DNA of 10,994 bases from an uncultured Eubacterium sp. (GTDB taxonomy: Bacteria > Bacillota > Clostridia > Lachnospirales > Lachnospiraceae), in contig CAJUBQ010000134.1 in NCBI GenBank assembly GCA_910584595.1, positions 1-10,994 of the forward strand, written 5' to 3'. The notes under the pieces were generated by a model, which was not told the DNA's origin, did no database searches, and saw only the letters and a program-made list of their open reading frames with translations. The translations under genes and the position numbers were made by a program. Below, piece by piece: positions 1-6,868 of this stretch (position 1 is its first letter; every line of letters starts with the position of its first letter).

Positions 1-1
1 T

Positions 2-562
2 GTATCCTGTCCAAAATCTACCCCCTCCGTGTCCAGTTTTAGTATACCACTTCAACCGCAGGGAGTTACCGGTCCGCAGGGCCCGCAAGGAGCAACAGGA
101 CCAATGGGGCCAAAAGGAGAAGCAGGCGCACAAGGGCCACCCGGACCGCCCGGCTATCCGCAAAATAGAATATTGGCAACATTTTTAGGCCAGGGGCTTA
201 TGATGCAGGATAGAGCAAAGCTCCCGCTTAAAATGGATATAGCGGATATAACCGAAAACATTTCACTCTGCAATAAATACGCTGTCCGGTTAACGCCTGG
301 CTGTTATGCAATCTATTATCATATATCTGCGGCAATAAAAAAACATGGCTTTATCAAACTGACGCCTATGTTCAATGACTGTGAGCAAACCGCATATGTC
401 GGATTTGCAGAATCAGCCAGGAGAAAAGAAATACTTCAATTTTCAAGATATTTTATAATAGAAATACGCAGCGCTTCGGTTTTAATATTTGCATGGAATT
501 CTTCTGCAGGCCCATCGAAAGTTAACATGAATATGAGTATAGAAAAGCTTTGCAGACAATAA
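2..562 (+). CDS. Collagen-like protein, 3' part (5' end outside window)
   Basis: The reading frame is open from the left edge of the window. The only possible start inside it is a GTG at 29, with no ribosome binding site before it (the preceding bases are C-rich), so I read the gene as truncated by the window edge. The visible protein has ten uninterrupted Gly-X-Y triplets (from GVTGPQGPQ to GPPGPPG), then a C-terminal domain of about 130 residues with alternating hydrophobic strands, ending in KLCRQ. This is the layout of bacterial collagen-like surface proteins such as the BclA group, where the collagen stalk trimerises and the C-terminal jelly-roll-like domain caps it. I infer the jelly-roll fold only from size, position and strand-like pattern. 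The neighbouring glycosyltransferase and second collagen-like gene support a spore or cell-surface role. Stop is TAA at 560-562. Confidence 0.8.
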   Translation, partial: VSCPKSTPSVSSFSIPLQPQGVTGPQGPQGATGPMGPKGEAGAQGPPGPPGYPQNRILATFLGQGLMMQDRAKLPLKMDIADITENISLCNKYAVRLTPGCYAIYYHISAAIKKHGFIKLTPMFNDCEQTAYVGFAESARRKEILQFSRYFIIEIRSASVLIFAWNSSAGPSKVNMNMSIEKLCRQ

Positions 563-565
563 AAA

Positions 566-594
566 GCAGCAGTTCAATAAGCTTGGACTGCTGC
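566..594. terminator. Intercistronic hairpin
   Basis: A 12-bp stem with one G-T wobble (arms 566-577 and 583-594, core GCAGCAGT/ACTGCTGC) encloses a 5-base loop just after the collagen-like stop codon. On the plus strand an A-rich stretch follows, not a T-run, so it is not a textbook terminator in the direction of the genes. It could attenuate read-through into the glycosyltransferase, or stabilise the upstream mRNA. On the minus strand a short T-run follows the stem, but no minus-strand gene ends here. Confidence 0.45.
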
Positions 595-620
595 AGAAAA
601 AAGGAAATGGAGAATTTAAT

Positions 621-1688
621 ATGTTGACTATAAGTCTTTGCATGATCGTCAAAAATGAGGAAATGCACATAGCGCGCTGTCTCGACAGTGTTGCAGAACT
701 CGTTGATGAAATTATTATCGTAGATACCGGTTCGGATGATCGGACCGTAGAAATAGCTTCCGGCTATACATCAAAAATTTATTCTTATCCATGGACAGAT
801 GATTTTTCTGAAGCCAGAAATTATTCTTTTTCCAAGGCTTCTATGGACTACTGTATGTGGATGGATGCGGACGATATTTTAGAAGAAACAGAAAAGGAAA
901 AATTTTTGAAGTTAAAGCAGGAATTAACGCCAGATACAGATATCGTAATGATGAAATACATTACTGCTTTTGATGAAGCCGGCAAGCCTTCTTTTTCTTA
1001 TTTTCGGGAACGGTGGGTCAGAAATAACGGAAAATATCGATGGATTGGGGCAGTTCATGAAGTGATACCTCCGCATGGCAGCATCGTATATTCGGATATC
1101 GCAATCTGTCATAAAAAAATGAATGCCGGGAATCCTGACCGAAATCTGAAAATATACCAGAAGATGCTTGCAGACGGAAAGACTCTGGATCCGCGGCAGC
1201 AATATTACTATGGCAGGGAATTATATTATCACAAACAATACGAAGAAGCTGTTTCGGTGTTTGAACAATTTTTGCTCTCGCCAGATGGATGGATAGAAAA
1301 CAAAATTGAGGCATGTACGGTCTGTGCTGACTGTTATTTTCAAATGGGACAGGAACATGCAGCGCTTTTAACACTGTTACGCAGCATGAGCTTTGACCGG
1401 CCAAGGGCTGAACTGTGTTGTGAGATTGGAAAATATTTTTTGAAACATGGAAATTATCATATTGCGGTCTATTGGTACGAGACTGCTCTACGCGTATCAA
1501 AAAATGAATATGCAGACGGATTTGTTCAGCCTGATTGTTATGATTATATTCCTTTTTTACAGCTATGCGTATGTTATGATAAAATAGGAGACCGACAAAA
1601 AGCGAAAGAATACAATGAAAAAGCCGGAGCCTGCAAACCTTATTCAAAGGCATATCTTTATAATAAACAATATTTTGAGCATCTCTAA
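621..1688 (+). CDS. Family 2 glycosyltransferase with TPR-like C-terminal region
   Basis: This 355-residue protein opens with the GT2 (GT-A fold) signature: MLTISLCMIVKNEE at the N-terminus, the nucleotide-binding VDTGSDD at 34-40, and a DXD-type metal/nucleotide-sugar site in WMDADD (Asp82, Asp84, Asp85). From about residue 190 it becomes helical and Tyr-rich with TPR-like repeats (around 195-220, 250-292 and 310-345). This resembles the SunS-like/TPR glycosyltransferases of Firmicutes, which transfer sugars to proteins or peptides. The ATG is preceded by GGAG eight bases upstream. It lies 58 bp after one collagen-like gene and 188 bp before another. In C. difficile, sgtA sits beside bclA3 and glycosylates that collagen-like spore protein, so the same job is likely here. 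The acceptor is inferred from context, and the sugar cannot be read from sequence. No membrane segment or signal peptide is visible, so it should act in the cytoplasm (mother cell). Confidence 0.88.
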   Translation: MLTISLCMIVKNEEMHIARCLDSVAELVDEIIIVDTGSDDRTVEIASGYTSKIYSYPWTDDFSEARNYSFSKASMDYCMWMDADDILEETEKEKFLKLKQELTPDTDIVMMKYITAFDEAGKPSFSYFRERWVRNNGKYRWIGAVHEVIPPHGSIVYSDIAICHKKMNAGNPDRNLKIYQKMLADGKTLDPRQQYYYGRELYYHKQYEEAVSVFEQFLLSPDGWIENKIEACTVCADCYFQMGQEHAALLTLLRSMSFDRPRAELCCEIGKYFLKHGNYHIAVYWYETALRVSKNEYADGFVQPDCYDYIPFLQLCVCYDKIGDRQKAKEYNEKAGACKPYSKAYLYNKQYFEHL

Positions 1689-1775
1689 GGAACTGTATGT
1701 AACTAAGACAGGTGGATCGAGCGAAAGATTTTAGCAGAGATACATGTGTATTTTTTGAACTGTTGTATACGGGTA

Positions 1776-1801
1776 ACAAATTATTCTGATATTCATAGAA
1801 T
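1776..1801 (+). promoter_or_regulatory. Possible sporulation (sigma-K-like) promoter
   Basis: AC at 1776-1777 is followed after 16 bases by CATAGAAT at 1794-1801, which fits the sigma-K pattern AC-N16-CATANNNT. It lies 76 bp upstream of a predicted exosporium-type gene, which is the expected regulon. The motif is short and may be chance. A small inverted repeat (ATAGAA-TGT-TTCTAT, 1795-1809) overlaps it. Confidence 0.3.
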
Positions 1802-1822
1802 GTTTCTATAAAGAGATATTTT

Positions 1823-1852
1823 TTGACCATTCAAAAAGTGTCTTTTTATAAT
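1823..1852 (+). promoter_or_regulatory. Sigma-A-like promoter before the large collagen-like gene
   Basis: TTGACC (1823-1828), an 18-base spacer and a perfect TATAAT (1847-1852) form a good housekeeping-type promoter. Transcription would start near 1859, almost on top of the AAGGAAG ribosome binding site at 1861-1867, giving a very short leader. It would allow transcription independent of the upstream glycosyltransferase. It competes with the sigma-K-like motif as the real promoter. Confidence 0.5.
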
Positions 1853-1876
1853 AAATATATAAGGAAGTGTTTAAAT

Positions 1877-3364
1877 ATGAATCATTATAATGCATGTAAC
1901 TGCAGTTCAAATAATTGCAATAATCCGTGTTATCCTCCTTGCTGTGAATGTGGACCTGCGGGCCCGAAAGGCGATCAGGGTCCGATGGGACCACAAGGGA
2001 TAAAGGGTGATACCGGATGTCCTGGTCCCAAAGGTGACAGAGGCGATCAGGGCCCGATGGGGCCGCAAGGGATTCCGGGCGCTCCTGGTGCAAGGGGGCC
2101 GAGAGGAAATACGGGTCCGGTAGGTCCTACCGGGTGCACTGGTCCAAGAGGCTGTGCAGGTCCAAGAGGTTACGCAGGACCGCAAGGTATCCAGGGTATT
2201 CAGGGCGTCCGCGGTGATATTGGCCCGAAAGGCGATCCGGGCTGTGAGGGCCCGAAAGGTGATGTAGGGCCACAGGGCCCGGCCGGCATTACCGGTCCTA
2301 CCGGCCCGGCAGGCCCGATGGGTGATATCGGACCTCAGGGGCCGAGGGGAATACCAGGTATCACAGGAGCCACCGGCCCAACCGGCCCAATGGGACCGCA
2401 AGGTGTGACTGGAGCACAAGGTATTCAAGGTGTGACAGGCCCGATTGGAATCCAGGGCCCGAAAGGCTGTCCAGGCGATGATGGCCCAACGGGAGCTACA
2501 GGAGCGACGGGAGCCACAGGAGCGACGGGAGCCGATGGGGCCACAGGAGCTACAGGAGCCACAGGAGCGGATGGAGCCACAGGAGCGACGGGAGCCACAG
2601 GAGCCGATGGGGCCACAGGAGCGACGGGAGCTACAGGAGCCGATGGGGCCACAGGGGCCACGGGAGCGGATGGAGCTACAGGAGCAACGGGGGCCACAGG
2701 AGCGGATGGAGCCACAGGAGCAACAGGGGCGGATGGAGCCACAGGAGCAACGGGGGCTACAGGAGCTACAGGGGCCACAGGAGCGGATGGAGCTACAGGG
2801 GCTACAGGAGCCACAGGAGCAACGGGGGCCACAGGCATTGCTGGTACAGGAGCTATTATTCCATTTGCATCCGGAATTCCGGTTGCTTTGACGACAATTG
2901 CCGGAGGGCTTGCCGGACTTCCTGCTTTTGTTGGTTTTGGAAGCAGTGCCCAGGGACTTACACTGCTTGGTTCAACAATTGATATTACGAATGCAAGCGG
3001 AACGCTTTCCAATTTTGCATTTCAGGTTCCGCGTGACGGTATTATTACTTCATTCAGTGCATTTTTCAGCACAACGGTAGCGCTTTCCCTGATAGGCTCC
3101 ACGGTTACGGTAAGAGCGCAGTTGTATCAATCAGTAACACCGAACAATGTATTTTCTCCGATTGCCGGAACACTGATTAATCTGACTCCGGCTCTTTCCG
3201 GAGCGATATCTATCGGGACATTGCTGAATGGGTCACTGACAGGACTTAATATTCCGGTAACTGCTCAAACCCGCCTGATGTTAGTATTTTCAGCAACAAC
3301 AAGTGGATTGGCTTTGATTCAGACTGTTGCAGGGTATGCAAGTGCAGGTTTAAGTATTAATTAA
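1877..3364 (+). CDS. Collagen-like exosporium/spore-surface glycoprotein (BclA/BclB type)
   Basis: This 495-residue protein starts at the ATG at 1877, nine bases after AAGGAAG; the in-frame TTG at 1823 lacks such a site and overlaps a promoter. Residues 1-25 form a Cys-rich head (Cys7, 9, 14, 18, 22, 23, 25). An unbroken Gly-X-Y tract then runs from residue 26 to about 319. Its first half is GPKGD/GPQG-like with five Cys in the X position; its second half is 38 triplets of GAT or GAD. The last 170 residues match my recollection of the BclB C-terminal domain (for example FASGIPVALTTIAGGLAGLP and FQVPRDGIITSFSAFFS), a hydrophobic beta-rich cap on exosporium glycoproteins. The likely role is a trimeric, glycosylated filament on the spore surface, with the Cys head anchoring it. 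The Thr-rich half is a probable O-glycan acceptor for the glycosyltransferase upstream. There is no signal peptide, as usual for proteins assembled from the mother cell. Confidence 0.9.
   Translation: MNHYNACNCSSNNCNNPCYPPCCECGPAGPKGDQGPMGPQGIKGDTGCPGPKGDRGDQGPMGPQGIPGAPGARGPRGNTGPVGPTGCTGPRGCAGPRGYAGPQGIQGIQGVRGDIGPKGDPGCEGPKGDVGPQGPAGITGPTGPAGPMGDIGPQGPRGIPGITGATGPTGPMGPQGVTGAQGIQGVTGPIGIQGPKGCPGDDGPTGATGATGATGATGADGATGATGATGADGATGATGATGADGATGATGATGADGATGATGADGATGATGATGADGATGATGADGATGATGATGATGATGADGATGATGATGATGATGIAGTGAIIPFASGIPVALTTIAGGLAGLPAFVGFGSSAQGLTLLGSTIDITNASGTLSNFAFQVPRDGIITSFSAFFSTTVALSLIGSTVTVRAQLYQSVTPNNVFSPIAGTLINLTPALSGAISIGTLLNGSLTGLNIPVTAQTRLMLVFSATTSGLALIQTVAGYASAGLSIN
2492..2833 (+). 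repeat. In-gene minisatellite encoding GAT/GAD collagen triplets
   Basis: 342 bp encode 38 consecutive triplets, 30 Gly-Ala-Thr and 8 Gly-Ala-Asp. The GAD triplets are spaced every three to six triplets, giving 27-, 36- and 54-bp higher-order units. Third-base changes (gct/gcc/gcg, aca/acg) show it is not a recent perfect expansion. Such tracts are prone to slippage and to length differences between strains, always in multiples of nine bases so the frame is kept. Confidence 0.95.
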
Positions 3365-3378
3365 TAACGAACAATAAT

Positions 3379-3422
3379 AATGATTCCCTGAGAGTTTTAA
3401 TTGAAACTCTCAGGGAATCATT
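3379..3422. terminator. Long perfect hairpin, probable bidirectional terminator
   Basis: A perfect 19-bp stem (3379-3397 with 3404-3422; core ATTCCCTGAGAGTTT) and a 6-base loop begin 14 bases after the collagen-like stop. There is no long T-run on either side, so strength as an intrinsic terminator is uncertain, but position and stability fit the end of a transcription unit. It lies between convergent genes and could also stop transcripts from the AraC-family gene. Confidence 0.65.
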
Positions 3423-3614
3423 AACGTTCAGTGAAAGGTCAAGGTTTCTTTCTGGCAGAATGTTAAGCGGCCTATTGAGGGGAATTGGAGTTACAAGTAT
3501 GTAGACAAAGTTTACGACTGCTGCACCGGTATTGTCCGCGCTGATTTGCATGTATTTTTTATATTTGGATATTTGAATACAGGACGTATGAAACGGCTGG
3601 CTGTCGAGAACCGG

Positions 3615-4502
3615 TCACTGAGTAGTTTGCTTCCGATATTCCCGCGGGGTACAATGGTAAACCTGATAAAAATACTTGGAAAAATAGCTTAAATGATTAA
3701 ATCCACAGGCAAAAGCAATCTCTGTAATGCTTTTGTCAGTAGTTTCAAGCAGTTGGCAGCTTATTTTTAAGCGGCAGGTATTTAAAAAATCAATCGGCGA
3801 CTGCTGCACGAAATGCTTAAAAATCCTGCAGCATTTACTTCTGCTGACATTTCCGGCGGCAGCAATATCATCCAGCGTTATTTTTTCGGAATAGCGCTCA
3901 TAAATAAAAGATACCATATCTTTTTGAATATTTAAATCTGTCTGTACTTTAGGATTGTCCGGCAGTTGTTTGAATTGTTCGTTCCGCCACAGTCTGCTCC
4001 ATAAAATCTGCATCAGAGCAGCGGCTTCCAGCTCATATCCGTCGAAAGATTTTTCTTTTAACCGGACGATTTCGGTCAGGTATTTCGATATTTCTGCAGC
4101 TTGCGAGTGGCCGGACGGAAAGTACAGATATTGCGGACTGCTGTTTTTCATTACAGGATTCATATATTTTTGTAGTAATGAATGGTTGCCACAAAATAAA
4201 GAAGGATGAAACAGTATACAGAAAAACCGGCAGTCCTGTTTTTGATTAGAATATCCATAATGCATCTGACGGGCATTTACCATTAAAGACTCGTTTTCAT
4301 GCAAGAGTAAACGCTCGCCGTTAATATCATAATACATCGTTCCTTTTAGGATATGAATCCATTCCAGATCGTCATGCCAGTGGCAGGGCGCACTCATGCC
4401 CGGATATTCAGATAAATCCGCCGTACGGATATATAAGGGAATATCCTTGCAGTCATATGGTATCATTTCTGAATGATCCGGCATCAGTTCCATGTGTAAC
4501 AT
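3615..4502 (-). CDS. AraC-family transcriptional regulator (cupin + AraC HTH)
   Basis: This 295-residue protein has the usual AraC/XylS size and order. The N-terminal cupin-type ligand domain contains HWHDDLEWIHILKGTMYY (about 41-58) and a following Gly-Glu-Asn beta-strand pattern. The C-terminal double helix-turn-helix runs from about residue 195 to the end (ITLDDIAAAGNVSRSKCCRIF, then ITEIAFACGFNHLSYFSKYF and the closing TPREYRK). I chose the ATG at 4502 because AAGGAAG lies seven bases before it. An in-frame ATG at 4592 would add 30 residues outside the domain and has no such site. It is divergent from the O-acetyltransferase gene across a 185-bp gap, the classical layout for a local activator. 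The cupin suggests a sugar-like ligand, but neither ligand nor target can be named. Confidence 0.9.
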   Translation of the reverse strand: MLHMELMPDHSEMIPYDCKDIPLYIRTADLSEYPGMSAPCHWHDDLEWIHILKGTMYYDINGERLLLHENESLMVNARQMHYGYSNQKQDCRFFCILFHPSLFCGNHSLLQKYMNPVMKNSSPQYLYFPSGHSQAAEISKYLTEIVRLKEKSFDGYELEAAALMQILWSRLWRNEQFKQLPDNPKVQTDLNIQKDMVSFIYERYSEKITLDDIAAAGNVSRSKCCRIFKHFVQQSPIDFLNTCRLKISCQLLETTDKSITEIAFACGFNHLSYFSKYFYQVYHCTPREYRKQTTQ

Positions 4503-4598
4503 GTTATTTCTTCCTTTCTTTTTTAGCAACGGTTCAGACAATCCATAGGACTGTTGCCTTTCTGACACAATTATTATAATATTTTGCGACAATTGTGC

Positions 4599-4627
4599 TT
4601 GTTATTTATGCAAATGGATACTATAAT
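4599..4627 (+). promoter_or_regulatory. Promoter of the O-acetyltransferase gene
   Basis: TTGTTA (4599-4604), a 17-base spacer and a perfect TATAAT (4622-4627) lie 60 bp before the start codon. The weaker -35 box fits a promoter assisted by an activator such as the divergent AraC-family protein. Just upstream, two similar nonamers, GACACAATT (4564-4572) and GCGACAATT (4586-4594), could be regulator half-sites; that is a guess. Confidence 0.55.
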
Positions 4628-4687
4628 CATAGCACAGGCATCTTGAAAAAAGCAATGCCTGATTCATGAAAAAGGGAGAGGAATGGC

Positions 4688-5320
4688 ATGACAAATAAAG
4701 CGCGCAGAGATGCACAAATGGCATATATTTCAGACGACAGCATTATGGAAGAACAAAAAGTATGCAGGAGAATCCTTCAGAAATTAAATTTTATGGATCG
4801 CTCAGATTTTGATGGAATCGCAGACACAGTAAAAGAGCTGCTTGGCAAATCGGACGGAGCATTTATTAATCCGCCGTTTTACTGTGATTATGGGACGCAT
4901 ATTGAAACAGGAAAAAACTTTTTTGCAAATTATAACTGTACGATTTTGGACGTTGCAAAAGTAAAAATCGGGGATTATTGTCAAATGGCTCCGAATGTGG
5001 CAATCTATACAGCAGGACATCCGATCCATCCGATTACCCGAAATTCGATGTATGAGTATGGAAAAGAAGTGGTCATTGGGGACAATGTTTGGATTGGAGG
5101 GAATGCCGTCATTTGCCCGGGCGTGCATATCGGAAATCATGTCGTCATCGGCGCCGGAAGCGTCGTTACGAAAGACATTCCGGATTGGTCGGTTGCAGCA
5201 GGCAATCCATGCCGGGTGATACGTCAGATTACAGATGATGATAAAAGAACGTTGTTTGGTAAGGAAGAAATAGATGACGAAGCATGGGAGGATATTTTAA
5301 ACCGGATGCAGTTTTTATGA
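4688..5320 (+). CDS. Maltose/galactoside-type O-acetyltransferase (left-handed beta-helix)
   Basis: This 210-residue protein is slightly longer than the usual 185-205 residues of the Maa/LacA/NodL group. The N-terminal helical 'Mac' segment is at about 1-55. Next come NPPFYCDYGTHIETGKNFFANYNC (61-84), which lines the acceptor site, and hexapeptide-repeat coils such as VKIGDYCQMAPNV and VVIGDNVWIGGNAVICPGVHIG. His111 in TAGHP corresponds to the family's catalytic histidine, and GNPCRVIR (172-179) is the usual acetyl-CoA-side ending. It should acetylate a sugar hydroxyl from acetyl-CoA in the cytoplasm as a trimer; the sugar is unknown. A GGGAGAGG site precedes the ATG. The gene is divergent from the AraC-family regulator. 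Its last 97 bases overlap, on the opposite strand, the tail of the broken M56 gene, and no terminator separates them. Confidence 0.92.
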   Translation: MTNKARRDAQMAYISDDSIMEEQKVCRRILQKLNFMDRSDFDGIADTVKELLGKSDGAFINPPFYCDYGTHIETGKNFFANYNCTILDVAKVKIGDYCQMAPNVAIYTAGHPIHPITRNSMYEYGKEVVIGDNVWIGGNAVICPGVHIGNHVVIGAGSVVTKDIPDWSVAAGNPCRVIRQITDDDKRTLFGKEEIDDEAWEDILNRMQFL

Positions 5321-6363
5321 GATAAGTAAACCACACCTAAAATAATACACAATGTCAGCACACTTGTGACAAATAAAGTTGTTTTTGATTTTCTTTTTAA
5401 GTTCATAATCGCACCTAACCTTTCTTTTAATAATTGTTTGTTTTCACTAAGAGTAACAGCGGCCAGAGATTCCTTGTACTTTCCGACTGCTGCCATTGCG
5501 TCAAGCAGAGTTTCTCCATAATCCTGTGCGTTATCATATCCCATTTTTGAAAGAACCGCTTCATCACAAGAAAATTCACATGCCTTTGTGATTTCACGCC
5601 TCATTAAGTAAACAAGCGGATTGAACCAGTGCAGACAGACGGTAATTTGTACCAGCCATTTATAAAACATATCCCGCCGTTTGTAATGCGTTAATTCATG
5701 CAATACGATATATTGAAAGTCCTTCTCCGGAATATCTGCGCTTGGCAAAACAATACAAGGCCGAAAGAACCCAATCAGCAGAGGGGACGAAACCAACGGA
5801 TTGACACAAAGCTCCATTGGTCTTTTCCTGCCAGTCTGTTCTGCGATAACAGAAAGCCGGTCTAATTGCTCAACATTGGAAACCGGATTTAGCCCGGCCT
5901 TAACATATCGGATAAAGCTATGATATGCCGTTATTTTTTGTACCAAAAGAATCAATGCAACCATGAGCTAGATAAGCCAAACATGATTGGAAACTAAAGA
6001 CAGAATATCCCCAACCGGGCGGGAGGATATAGAATCGTCTTTAGGATTGACAGTATTCTGGTTGCCGTGTTCCATACCGGAAGCAGGAACATTGAAAGCA
6101 TTTGTATCACCAGAGGGTGACTGCTGCTGCGGCAGGGAAACAGAATGGGTTATGGCCTGGTCGATTGTCTGATAGGCTTTTCCCATCAAGTTTGTTTCCG
6201 GTCCAAAAGGCAATAACAGCCGCATAACAACAATGAGCCAAATATAATATTGCCATTGTCTGCTGATTTTGTCTTTAAGGAATCTTTTTCCGGCCAGTAA
6301 CAGCAGGATGAACAATGAACCGGAAAAAGACATAGACAAAAACATTTTCAATAGAATGTTCAT
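5224..6363 (-). pseudogene. M56 (BlaR1/MecR1-like) sensor metallopeptidase, broken
   Basis: Two minus-strand segments, 6363-5968 and 5967-5224, lie in the same frame and are split only by a TAG at 5970-5968. The context reads WLI-stop-LMVALILLVQK. Related proteins usually have a hydrophobic or Trp residue there, so one G-to-A change in TGG would explain it. Upstream are two membrane helices (FILLLLAG and YYIWLIVVMRLLLPF). Downstream are a third helix, the M56 zinc site LHELTHYKRRD (HExxH near 5700) and EFSCDEAVL with the third ligand. After another helix (LFVTSVLTLCIILGVVYLS) the frame runs into antisense of the acetyltransferase gene near 5320, so the extracellular sensor part is missing. 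Intact members cleave or signal to BlaI-type repressors on sensing beta-lactam or other stress. Here signalling is probably lost, unless the stop is suppressed or was a sequencing error. Confidence 0.82.
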
Positions 6364-6743
6364 TTTTCTGTTCTTCCTTTCTCCAAGAGCTTTTTCAGTT
6401 CCTCATATTCTTCGTCTGCCAGCAGGTCGCCAGAAATCAAATCGGAAACAAGCCATTTTGCATTTCCCTCATAAATTTTATCCAGAAAATTTTTGGTCTG
6501 GGTTTTGTGGTATTCGCTTTCCGACACAAGAGGGGTGTATTCATTGCAACGCCCGGTTTTTTTGGCTTTCAAAAACCCCTTATTGACAAGCCGGTTTAAA
6601 AGCGTGATAAGGGTATTTTTTTGCCAGGGTTTTCCTTTTGCTGCTAAATCTGCCGTAAGACTGGCAAAAAGCGTCGGCTTTTCTCCGTTAGCCCATATCA
6701 CTTTCATAATTTCAAATTCCGCATCTGATATTTGCTGTACCAT
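6360..6743 (-). CDS. BlaI/MecI/CopY-family transcriptional repressor
   Basis: This 127-residue winged-helix repressor is the right length for the family. The winged helix covers about 5-75 (ISDAEFEIMKVIWANGEKP, then NTLITLLNRLVNKGFL and a wing at GRCNEYTPLV), and the dimerising helices follow. The ATG at 6743 has a strong AAGGAGGAAA site before it; a longer in-frame start at 6806 lies inside the operator and is rejected. Its stop overlaps the start of the M56 gene (ATGA, 6363-6360), so the two are translationally coupled, the standard blaI-blaR1 arrangement. It should repress its own operon through the palindrome upstream until the partner inactivates it. Since that partner is broken, repression may be permanent. 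No beta-lactamase gene is visible nearby, so other targets would be elsewhere. Confidence 0.92.
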   Translation of the reverse strand: MVQQISDAEFEIMKVIWANGEKPTLFASLTADLAAKGKPWQKNTLITLLNRLVNKGFLKAKKTGRCNEYTPLVSESEYHKTQTKNFLDKIYEGNAKWLVSDLISGDLLADEEYEELKKLLEKGRTEK

Positions 6744-6761
6744 TTTGATTTCCTCCTTGAA

Positions 6762-6813
6762 GTATGACATCATGTTACTCTTAAAGAGTAACACAGTGTC
6801 ATACATATGTCAA
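6762..6813 (-). promoter_or_regulatory. Promoter-operator of the BlaI-type operon
   Basis: A 43-bp imperfect palindrome is centred on 6783. The inner arms are perfect (GTTACTCTT-A-AAGAGTAAC, 6774-6792), and perfect outer arms GTATGACA and TGTCATAC lie at 6762-6769 and 6797-6804. On the minus strand TTGACA (6813-6808), a 17-base spacer and TACTCT (6790-6785) make a promoter whose -10 box lies inside the inner palindrome. ACATATGT at 6803-6810, the core of known BlaI operators, overlaps the -35 side. A repressor bound here would block polymerase directly. Confidence 0.72.
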
Positions 6814-6868
6814 GTAAGTATTTTGGGGACATGCAATTAAATAATACCAAACATAAAATTCTATTTAA

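Noticed and set aside
1018..1830. 270-residue minus-strand frame opposite the glycosyltransferase
   Set aside because: It lies antisense to a clear GT2 gene, shows no domain pattern and has no plausible start signal.
2492..2833. CRISPR array
   Set aside because: The repeats are contiguous and coding, with no unique spacers between them.
2445..2891. Plus-strand frame rich in RREPQE/MEPQE repeats
   Set aside because: An out-of-frame shadow of the same nine-base periodic repeat; the collagen frame has the ribosome binding site and a recognisable C-terminal domain.
2425..3012. Long minus-strand frame of Ala-Pro-Val repeats
   Set aside because: It is the antisense reading of the GAT/GAD repeat. 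The repeat keeps all frames open, and there is no start with a ribosome binding site.
4503..4592. Longer N-terminus for the AraC-family protein
   Set aside because: The added 30 residues have no domain match, their start lacks a ribosome binding site, and a good site precedes the ATG at 4502.
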